Shown here: one piece after another, positions 1-8,300 of the stretch
How the letters are laid out: every line of letters starts with the position of its first letter
Numbering within the stretch: the stretch's first letter is position 1
NCBI GenBank assembly: GCA_011524575.1
Contig: WTKB01000235.1
Span: 1-11,841 of the forward strand
Length of the DNA: 11,841 nucleotides
Direction: 5' to 3'
Source of the DNA: Aquimarina sp.
GTDB lineage: Bacteria; Bacteroidota; Bacteroidia; Flavobacteriales; Flavobacteriaceae
Position numbers and translations under genes: made by a program
Notes under the pieces: model-generated
What the model was told of the DNA's origin: nothing
What the model saw: only the letters and a program-made list of their open reading frames with translations
The model's database searches: none

Positions 1-1685
<1,685 letters not shown>

Positions 1686-1750
1686 AAAATAATTAAATAG
1701 ACGTTACTAGGTGATTTTAAAGCCCCGAAAAGTGCCTTAAGATTCCTTTT

Positions 1751-1782
1751 TTTAGAGCTTGTTTAAAGGGAATACAAGCTTC
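1751..1782. repeat. Dispersed palindromic repeat, short copy 1
   Basis: Contains AGAGCTTGTTTAAA at 1754-1767 followed by GGGAATACAAG, which resembles the right part of the longer copy at 2282-2383 (GGGATTACAGG). Locally it forms its own hairpin, AGCTTGT at 1756-1762 pairing with ACAAGCT at 1774-1780. It sits between the DUF5606 and pyrG genes. It is probably a degenerate or single-arm copy of the family. Confidence 0.6.
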
Positions 1783-1806
1783 TTTTCAAAAGTTTGCTAT
1801 TAGTGC

Positions 1807-2208
1807 TTATTTCTCTGCTGTTTCTTCAGTTTTTAAAAGATTAGATTTTTCCAGAAGGTTGTACCACTGTACTACTTTTTTAATATCACTTAGATATACA
1901 CGTTGCTTATCATAGTTTGGAAGTACTTCAGAAAAAAAGCTTACCAGTTCTTTTTCATGTGATTTATGGCTTAGTATAGCTTCATGATTATATTTCTCTG
2001 CAATATTGCTAAATACATCTTTTAATGGTACTTCTGTTTCGTAAGTATATATCGCAATTTCTGCAAGTACACTTACGTTATTACGTACACTCACTGATTT
2101 TTTTTTGTCATCTATAAGAGAACGTACTAAAAACCCTGATCGAGTTTGAGAAAGTAGTTCGTAAAGACCTGGTTTTCCAGATATAGCAATAATTTTTTCT
2201 AAATTCAT
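1807..2208 (-). CDS. DUF5606 domain protein (conserved Bacteroidota protein of unknown function)
   Basis: A 133-residue soluble protein with no signal peptide or membrane segment. The opening MNLEKIIAISGKPGLYELL and the following segment with GFLVRSL are characteristic of the DUF5606 family. The N-terminal half looks beta-rich and the segment around NNVSVLAEIAIYTYE suggests an SH3-like small barrel running into helices; the last residues (ETAEK) are a charged tail. The family's molecular function is not known to me. It lies 192 nt downstream of def, with a long copy of the palindromic repeat in that gap, so it may be co-transcribed with def or the repeat may end or trim the upstream message. 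I found no good -7 box directly before it. ATG 2208 is the only sensible start. Confidence 0.85.
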   Translation of the reverse strand: MNLEKIIAISGKPGLYELLSQTRSGFLVRSLIDDKKKSVSVRNNVSVLAEIAIYTYETEVPLKDVFSNIAEKYNHEAILSHKSHEKELVSFFSEVLPNYDKQRVYLSDIKKVVQWYNLLEKSNLLKTEETAEK

Positions 2209-2281
2209 TATAATGATTTTTTTTGTAGATTCTTTTTATTGTTCTTTAAAAAAAGAACCTACGATATTTAAAGGTATTATA

Positions 2282-2383
2282 TACTTCTTGTGATCCAAAA
2301 TTTAAGAGCTTGGCTCACTTTAAAAAGATTTTAAGAGCTTGTTTAAAGGGATTACAGGAAGTAGTGTCTTTAAACAAGTTCTA
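2282..2383. repeat. Dispersed palindromic repeat, longest copy (copy 2)
   Basis: About 102 nt with nested inverted repeats. Arm pair A: TACTTCTTGTGATCC (2282-2296) pairs with GGATTACAGGAAGTA (2349-2363), 13 Watson-Crick plus 2 G-T pairs. Arm pair B: AGAGCTTGTTTAAAG (2334-2348) pairs with CTTTAAACAAGTTCT (2368-2382), 14 of 15 plus one G-T. The two pairings are interleaved, so they are alternatives or would form a pseudoknot-like fold. TTTAAGAGCTTG also recurs as a direct repeat at 2301 and 2330. The segment 2282-2325 matches 11797-11841 with only a few differences. It sits between def and the DUF5606 gene; on the minus strand arm pair B is followed by TTAAAATCTTTTT, so it could act as a weak terminator after def. 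Confidence 0.8.
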
Positions 2384-2400
2384 AGGTTTATCCTACAAGA

Positions 2401-2985
2401 TTATCTTCTTTTTTTTAGAGAAGGAAAAATCATAGGGTATCCTTGTGGGATATTTCCTTTAGAAATATTAGTGAGTTTTGATTGAATAAGCTTCTTTTTA
2501 AGACTACTGATTTTATCGGTAAATAGTACGCCTTCTATATGATCGTATTCGTGTTGGATAACTCTTGCAGCAAGCCCTGTATAAGTTTCTTGTTGTTCCT
2601 TAAAGTTTTCATCAAGATATTTAATAGTCACCTCAGATTTTCTAGAGATTTTTTCATTAACTCCAGGAATACTCAAGCAACCTTCTTTAAAAGACCAGCT
2701 TTCTCCGTTTTCTTCTATGATTTCTGCGTTGATAAAAACTTTTTTGAAATTTTTTAATACAGCAGCTTCTTCTGGACTTTCTCCTTCAGCAAATGGGGAA
2801 GCATCAATTACAAAAATACGTAGCGATTTTCCAATTTGTGGGGCGGCAATACCTACACCTTCTGCATTATACATGGTTTCCCACATATTCTCTAGAAGGG
2901 TTGGAAGCTCAGGATCGTTAATATCAACATCTACTGCTACTTTTTTTAGTACAGAATGCCCGTAGGCCACTATGGGTAATATCAT
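2401..2985 (-). CDS. def: Peptide deformylase
   Basis: Removes the N-formyl group from the starting methionine of new proteins, a metal-dependent cytosolic enzyme acting at the ribosome exit. All three family motifs are intact: GVGIAAPQ (residues 43-50), EGCLS (101-105, metal ligand Cys103) and HEYDH (145-149, two metal-ligand histidines and catalytic Glu146). The product is 194 residues, slightly long for the family because of an acidic insertion (ESPEEAAV) after residue 68 that is common in Bacteroidota. I chose ATG 2985 because MILPIVAYG is the typical family N-terminus; the reading frame extends eight codons further to a TTG at 3009, but that start would leave only 7 nt after ruvX and adds a non-conserved basic leader. 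It lies 31 nt after ruvX, in the same operon. Confidence 0.97.
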   Translation of the reverse strand: MILPIVAYGHSVLKKVAVDVDINDPELPTLLENMWETMYNAEGVGIAAPQIGKSLRIFVIDASPFAEGESPEEAAVLKNFKKVFINAEIIEENGESWSFKEGCLSIPGVNEKISRKSEVTIKYLDENFKEQQETYTGLAARVIQHEYDHIEGVLFTDKISSLKKKLIQSKLTNISKGNIPQGYPMIFPSLKKRR

Positions 2986-3016
2986 GGTTGTTTTAATTTT
3001 TCGGTTCAAAATTACT

Positions 3017-3442
3017 TTAAAAGTTCTTAAAATCCCTATTTTTTAAAAAATCTTGTAAGATAATAGTGGCACTTAACTGATCTACGAGCTTTTTGTCGTG
3101 TTTTTTTTTCTTGCTAGCTCCACTAGAGGCGATAAAATTATATGCCATTTTAGAGGTGAAACGCTCGTCATAACGATGTATGATAATTTTAGGAAATTCT
3201 TTTTTGAATTTTTCTATAAACGCTAGAATTTCAGTTTCTATCTCAGAGGCTTCACCGTGTAAACGTTTAGGTTCTCCAATAACAATTTCTTCTACAGTAT
3301 TTTCTTTGAAATACTTTTTTAGGAAGTCTAATAAGTTATAGGTATCTACAGCAGTGAGTCCAAAGGCCATCATTTGTAAATCATCAGTATGTGCAATACC
3401 TGTACGTTTACCTCCATAATCCAGTGCTAAAACTTGACTCAT
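3017..3442 (-). CDS. ruvX: RuvX/YqgF-type Holliday junction resolvase-like nuclease
   Basis: A 141-residue RNase H-fold nuclease of the YqgF/RuvX family, which is linked to processing of the 16S rRNA 5' end and to Holliday-junction cleavage. The fold's acidic residues are in place: Asp8 in LALDYGGKRTGIA, Glu93 in YDERFTS (92-97) and Asp121 in VDQLSATIIL. IGEPKRLHG (55-63) corresponds to the conserved VGxPxxxxG segment. A lysine-rich KKKKHDKK stretch before the last motif is typical of this family's flexible loop. It begins 14 nt after the nitroreductase stop and is followed 31 nt later by def, so the three are probably co-transcribed. The molecular activity most relevant in this organism is unclear; naming is by family. 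Confidence 0.95.
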   Translation of the reverse strand: MSQVLALDYGGKRTGIAHTDDLQMMAFGLTAVDTYNLLDFLKKYFKENTVEEIVIGEPKRLHGEASEIETEILAFIEKFKKEFPKIIIHRYDERFTSKMAYNFIASSGASKKKKHDKKLVDQLSATIILQDFLKNRDFKNF

Positions 3443-3456
3443 AAAAAGGGCGTATT

Positions 3457-4086
3457 TTAAATTTCTTCTACAATTTCTTCTAAAGATTTACGCACTTTGG
3501 CTTGGTGTTGCGTCTGATCTTCATCACTTCTATACCCTATTGCCAGAACAACACTTGCTTTAAGATTCTTGGATTTAAGCTCTAGAATTTCTTCGTATTT
3601 GTTTGCTGCAAAACCTTCTATAGGCGTGCTATCAATACCCAGTTCTGCACAAGCTACAAGTGCTTTTCCAAGAGCAATATAGGTTTGTTTATGATTCCAT
3701 ATTTCTTTTTCATCTTGAGATAGTTTATCGATTCCTTTTTTTACAAAGCTCCCGTAGGATTCCAAGTTTTCTAATGGGATTTCTTGAAGTTTAGCCTTTA
3801 ATTCTAAGTAGTTATCAATATCCGTATGAGTTACATTATCGTAATGGCAAAAAACGAATAAATCAGAAGCTTCTGTAATTTGTGGCTGCCCCCAAGAGTG
3901 TGGTAGGAGTGTGGCTCTTACTTCTGGATTTTTGATATGTAATACCTTAAAAAGTTGTAAACCATAAGAAGTAGCTGTTAAACGAATCACTTCTTTAATA
4001 GCTGTTAAATCTTGATCACTCACTTTTTTAGTGTGATCATATTTTTTTGTGGCATAACGCCAATTAAGATCTTTAATAAGTTGCAT
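3457..4086 (-). CDS. NAD(P)H-dependent FMN nitroreductase (NfsB-like)
   Basis: A 209-residue cytosolic flavoprotein of the nitroreductase superfamily, close to the oxygen-insensitive NfsB / dihydropteridine reductase branch. These enzymes reduce nitro-compounds, quinones or pteridines with NAD(P)H. Visible signs are the N-terminal FMN phosphate-binding segment RYATKKYD (residues 10-17), TSYGLQ (39-44) in place of the usual PSSxGLQP, the later DSTPIEGF loop over the flavin, and the C-terminal GYRSDEDQ…KVRKSLEE stretch that family members share. The full family length is present and it starts at ATG 4086. The physiological substrate cannot be told from sequence. It lies 59 nt after the Mur-ligase-like gene, with a single arm of the dispersed repeat in the gap, and 14 nt before ruvX. 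Confidence 0.9.
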   Translation of the reverse strand: MQLIKDLNWRYATKKYDHTKKVSDQDLTAIKEVIRLTATSYGLQLFKVLHIKNPEVRATLLPHSWGQPQITEASDLFVFCHYDNVTHTDIDNYLELKAKLQEIPLENLESYGSFVKKGIDKLSQDEKEIWNHKQTYIALGKALVACAELGIDSTPIEGFAANKYEEILELKSKNLKASVVLAIGYRSDEDQTQHQAKVRKSLEEIVEEI

Positions 4087-4133
4087 GGATATATATTTAT
4101 AAAAAATAAAAGGGAGTAATTAACGTATTTGAA

Positions 4134-4149
4134 TTTAAACAAGCTCTAA
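4134..4149 (-). repeat. Dispersed repeat, single-arm copy 3 overlapping a stop codon
   Basis: On the minus strand this reads TTAGAGCTTGTTTAAA and contains the exact family 14-mer AGAGCTTGTTTAAA (4134-4147). Its TAG is the stop codon of the Mur-ligase-like gene (AGT TAG AGC). No second arm or internal segment is obvious nearby, although TACTCCC follows as in the copy at 11775. It is the only copy touching a coding sequence. Confidence 0.6.
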
Positions 4150-4709
4150 CTATCGGTTAAAGCTTCTAAGAAATCTTCAGTACCCATTCCTACAGCTTGA
4201 CAAAGGTATTGTAGTCCTGTTAATTGGTTTGCTACTTTTGTGTTGGAAATACTTGTAGGCATAGCACCATCTTCGGTATTTAGGACAATGCCTTCATTGG
4301 TGGTTTCATACTGTGAGGCTTGATAAGGAATTTTACGTATCGGATTGGTGTGATTTTCTACAAGTTCTTTTAGTTGTAAATCTTCTAGGTTATAGATCAG
4401 TATTCCTCCAGGTGTAATGTTGGAAATAAAATCATCATAACTACTATTTTGGGTGCTTTCCTGAGATTCAAAACCTGTAATTAATACAATATTTGGAGTG
4501 AGTATCGGATTCGCTCCATAAAAAATCACAAAGTCCGATTCCTCAGAAAGTAATGAGGTGTTTTCATCTAAAAAATAATTGAATCCTTTGTCGTGGTAGT
4601 CGGAAATTTTTAGAAATAAATGACTTAAATCTTTACTTTCAGAACTACCACAGATTACAACACGTGTTTTTTCTTTGAACTGATTATATAAAATTTCTGG
4701 GGTGTACAT
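4146..4709 (-). CDS. Stand-alone, catalytically degenerate Mur-ligase (Mpl/MurC) central-domain protein
   Basis: A 187-residue soluble protein that, compared with my memory of Bacteroidota Mpl (UDP-MurNAc:tripeptide ligase), follows its central domain almost end to end: PEILYNQFKEKTRVVICGS at the start, NIVLITGF, GGILIYNLED (101-110), NPIRKIPY (122-129), and ISNTKVANQLTGLQYLCQ near the end, where active enzymes have GxHNxxNxxxA. The active-site features are lost: the P-loop GSHGKTT is GSSESKD (21-27), the acidic EGDEY is YGANP (64-68), and the DH after the ITG segment is ESQ. The N-terminal UDP-binding and C-terminal domains are absent. It is therefore unlikely to be a ligase; a regulatory, scaffold or UDP-sugar/peptide sensing role is conceivable but is inference. 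It lies 21 nt after the TPR gene, in the same operon. ATG 4709 is the start. Confidence 0.65.
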   Translation of the reverse strand: MYTPEILYNQFKEKTRVVICGSSESKDLSHLFLKISDYHDKGFNYFLDENTSLLSEESDFVIFYGANPILTPNIVLITGFESQESTQNSSYDDFISNITPGGILIYNLEDLQLKELVENHTNPIRKIPYQASQYETTNEGIVLNTEDGAMPTSISNTKVANQLTGLQYLCQAVGMGTEDFLEALTDS

Positions 4710-4730
4710 ATTTTTTTGTGATGAATAGAT

Positions 4731-5297
4731 TTATAAAGAGGAAGAACCACGAATTAATTCCTGTGCTTTTTCGCCAGATTTTTGGTCGAGTACATATATT
4801 TTCTGAACATATTCGGTTGCTTTTTTCTGATTTCCTCCAAGAAAACGAGGCAATTGGTCATACATTTCTACGAGTGCCATTTTAATAGCAATAGATTCAG
4901 GATCTAATTTTTCAGCTATTAAAAAATGTTCCATCGCATCATCTAATACAAATAATGCTTTAAATTTATGATGTTTTGCAAGTGTAGCCAAAGATCCAGC
5001 GTATTTGTAATGAAAATCAGAACGATTAGTGTCCGTATTTAAAGCTTTTTCAAAATACTCAGTTGCTTTTTGCCATTCTTTTTTTTGAAAAGCAAGATCT
5101 CCCAATCTTTCCAAGGCAAGTCCGTTATGAGGCTCATTTTTTAATACATCTAGAAAGCTTTTTTGAGAAGCCTCCCAATTTTGTGCATTAAAATGAGTTT
5201 CAGCAATTATAAGTGCTTTGTTTTTTGGAGTTTGTCCATAGGAATTAAAAGGTCCTAACAGACAAATAACAATGAATATTTTAAAGAGATATGGCAT
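4731..5297 (-). CDS. Exported tetratricopeptide-repeat protein
   Basis: A 188-residue protein with an N-terminal signal peptide (MPYLFKIFIVICLLGPFNSYG, predicted cut after Gly21) and no lipobox cysteine, so it should be soluble in the periplasm. It then holds two clear TPRs: residues about 26-59 (AETHFNAQNWEASQKSFLDV) and 60-93 (LGDLAFQKKEWQKATEYFEK), followed by further paired helices to about 175, including LPRFLGGNQKKATEYV, a stretch seen in related Bacteroidota TPR proteins. TPRs mediate protein-protein contacts; the partner is unknown. It is the first gene of the minus-strand operon and is divergent from the alpha-2-macroglobulin gene with 54 nt between the start codons. A -7 box lies 20 nt upstream of its ATG. 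Confidence 0.85.
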   Translation of the reverse strand: MPYLFKIFIVICLLGPFNSYGQTPKNKALIIAETHFNAQNWEASQKSFLDVLKNEPHNGLALERLGDLAFQKKEWQKATEYFEKALNTDTNRSDFHYKYAGSLATLAKHHKFKALFVLDDAMEHFLIAEKLDPESIAIKMALVEMYDQLPRFLGGNQKKATEYVQKIYVLDQKSGEKAQELIRGSSSL

Positions 5298-5316
5298 GGT
5301 CTGTGGTTCACTTGTT

Positions 5317-5324
5317 CAAAGTTA
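5317..5324 (-). promoter_or_regulatory. Candidate promoter of the TPR–def operon, -7 box
   Basis: On the minus strand this reads TAACTTTG, a perfect match to the Bacteroidota -7 consensus TAnnTTTG, ending 19 nt before the ATG at 5297. That would give a leader of about 15 nt. No TTTG -33 element is present about 19 nt upstream; the region there is only AT-rich. It lies in the short divergent region, the natural place for the operon promoter. Confidence 0.5.
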
Positions 5325-5325
5325 G

Positions 5326-5344
5326 TATATTTATTAGAAATATA
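5326..5344. promoter_or_regulatory. AT-rich dyad in the divergent promoter region
   Basis: TATATTT (5326-5332) and AAATATA (5338-5344) form a perfect 7-bp inverted repeat around ATTAG, ending 7 nt before the alpha-2-macroglobulin ATG. TATATTTA at 5326-5333 is also a 7-of-8 match to the plus-strand -7 box, with no clear -33 element. It could be an operator for the divergent pair, or chance in AT-rich DNA. Confidence 0.25.
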
Positions 5345-5351
5345 ATTTAGT

Positions 5352-8300
5352 ATGTGGATTCTAAGGTTTAATTTTTATTTAGTAGTGGGAATATTATTTT
5401 GTGTAGGATCAGCAGGGGCTCAGTCTGTTAATTTTCCTGTTTTATGGAAAGAAGTCTTACACCTTGAAAAACAAGGGAAACTTCAAGAAGCCCTTTCAAA
5501 AGTAGTATATATTCAAGAAAATGCTCAGGATACTGCTCATCAAAATCAATGGATAAAAACTAAACTGTATCAATGGAAGTACCATCAAACGGTTTCTGAA
5601 CTTGCTACCAGTAAATTATTCCAAGAGTTAGATCAAGCTCTTGAAAATGTGCAACAAATCCCTGCTAAAAATATCCTCTATCTTTACAAAGCCCAGCTTT
5701 TAGAACAGTATTTAAGTACTCATTTTTGGAAAATTAGTAACCGTAGTTCTATGCAAGATGCGAAGCCTTCTTTACCTACCACAGATACTAATACAAATGC
5801 TACTAATACCTATGATTTTAGGTTGTGGGATCTCAAAACTTTTATAGTTACCTTGGATGGTTTGTATCAAAATGCGTTAAAGCATCCCGAGCTATTAGCT
5901 ATGCTTCCTTTGGATGAGGTCTCGGTTTTACTCACCGATTACGATAAAGAATTGTTGTTTACTACGCCAAGTGTATTAGAGGTAATTGCCACAAAAGCAC
6001 TTGCTTTTTATCAAAATCAAAGAAATGAACTTTCCCCTTTAAAACCAGATTCTAGTGCTATTCCCCCTTTTTTAGTTCCTAAATTTACGGTTTCAAGGTT
6101 AGAAGCAATACCTCAAGATACCTTATTTTTTAATAAATCAATGCAAATTTTTGGTTTAGTAGAATATATTCAGCATCAAAAAAAAGCTACACACTCGAGT
6201 GTATTGCATTGGCAATTAAAGCGATTATCCGTTGCTTCTAAACAATTACCTAATACTACAAGTAAACAATTAGGTAGGTTAGAAACACATTTAAAAGCCT
6301 TGGAAAATTTAGAAGAAAGTTATGCTAATATTACAAATACTACAACTATATTACCTCCACTTTGGATCGAAAAAGCACAACTTTTACATCAGCTGTCAGA
6401 GATAAAAGATAGTAATGGGCATTACAAATACAAAAATTATAAAAACAAAGCCTTAAACTGGTGTGAAAAAGTATTGTTAAGTGATGATGCTTCACAGCAC
6501 TTAAAAAATAAAACACAAAACTTAAAACAACAGATTTTAACAAAGTCGTTATCTTGGCAAACGCAAGATTTTTATTTGCCACATCAAAAGCATTTAGCTA
6601 AAGTAACTTATAAAAACTGTTCTGACTTTACGTTAAAAGTGTATAAAGTACCTACTACTTTTAGATTGGAAGATTTCCCTTATTCTAATCGAGATAAGGC
6701 TATCAAAAAATACCTTTCTAAAAAGAAACCTACATTAGTTGAAAATTATGAGTTACCTAAAACTTTAGATTATAATACTACCAGTACAGAAGTTATAGTG
6801 CCTCAGTTAGCATTAGGGCATTATGTGTTTTGTATCTCTGCGGTAAATTCTAAATCCGACTTTAAGTATCAATTAGTACGTGTTACTAATATTGCAGTTC
6901 AAAAAAACAATACTACGGGTAAAATAGTGTATCAAATTTCGCATAGAAATACAGGGGTGCCTCTTAAAAATACTACTGTAAAATATTCACTATTTAAAGG
7001 TTATGGTAAAAATAAAAAAACCAATACGTTAAATTTTACAACAGATCATAAGGGGTATTTTGATGTAATACCTCCAAAAGCCTATCGTTATGCTCAAACC
7101 GAGCTTTTAATTGCCTATCAAAAAGATAGTTTGTTTCTAGAAGATTATGTACAGTACAGGAATCAATCGGTAAATAAACAGCTAAAAATACAGCGGAAAT
7201 CTTTACTTTTTTTAGATCGAGGTATTTATAAATTAGGTGATGAAATTCATTTTAAAACCCTTTCTTTTTCCAAAACATCCAGTAAACAAAGCACCTTACA
7301 AATGTGTGCTTCACAAAATTTGGTTGTTGTTTGTAAAAATCCTGCTGGAAAAGAAGTTTATAAAAAGACGTTTACTACAAGCTCACTCGGAAGTAGTTTT
7401 GGAAGTTTTCAACTACCAAAAGAGGGGCTTAATGGAAATTATCGCATAACTGCTTACTTTGAAAATAATACTTCAGAAAAAATAAAAAATATCTCAGAGC
7501 AACGTGCCTTTTTAAACTTTCGAGTAGAAGCTTACCAAAAACCTAATTTTGAAGTAGTTTTTGATGCTTTAGAAAAAGAACAATACCTCCCAAATACCTC
7601 TATTTCTTTATCTGGAAAGGTAAAATCCTACGCAGGAACAATAGTTTCTGGAGCAAAAATAAGATATGCCATTACCAAACAAACCTATCGTTATGGTTTT
7701 GGGTACTCTAGGCTTCCAAAATCAGAGCGTCAGGTAGTTGCAACAGGTATGACAACCGCTGAGGAGTCAGGTGCTTTTAGTTTTGATTTTAAAAGTTTAG
7801 CTATGGCGGACACTTCTATAAAAGAAAACGGATTTAATAATGTGATTGACTTTTATAAAGTAAGTTTATCTGCAACTAGTGCTAGTGGAGAAACACATAA
7901 AGCTTCTAAAATGCTGAAAGTTTCTAATAAAGAGGTGTTTTCTCAAATCGAAATTGAAGCCGCTCCACCACATCTTTTAGAAGTTTCAAGAAATACCAAA
8001 ACATCCGCTCCAGTAAAAATTAATGTAACTCACCGTAATTGCAATCAGCATAAGGTAAATGCTACAGGGAAATTAAAATTGTACCGTTTGAAAATGCCTG
8101 ATACGTACTTACTGCCAAGACCTTGGGCTGCTCCTATGCAAGCTTTGTTATCCCAAAAAGATTTTGATAAAAACTTCCCACATATTCCTTATAACGACAC
8201 TGTAAATAACCCTGCATTTTGGGAGGAAGAAAAAGAAGTTTTGGTGGATTCATTTACAAATTCTTATGAAAATACAACTACACTTTCTAATATTCAAAAG

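Noticed and set aside
2241..2258. Small hairpin GTTCTTT / AAAGAAC before the DUF5606 gene
   Set aside because: Only 7 bp with an all-A loop, not followed by a U-tract on either strand; easily chance in this AT-rich gap.
2301..2341. Direct repeat TTTAAGAGCTTG suggesting a CRISPR-like array
   Set aside because: Only two units 29 nt apart, inside the palindromic element, and no cas genes.
2539..2965. Two plus-strand open frames of 72 and 82 residues inside def
   Set aside because: They lie wholly opposite a well-supported conserved gene and show no recognisable domain.
2986..3009. Longer def start at TTG 3009
   Set aside because: It adds a basic leader (MNRKIKTT) not typical of deformylases and uses a rare start; MILPIVAYG from ATG 2985 matches the family.
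6346..6582. Minus-strand open frame inside the alpha-2-macroglobulin gene, and similar ones at 8287-8469 and 9399-9632
   Set aside because: Antisense shadows of a long conserved coding sequence in AT-rich DNA; no motifs or start context.
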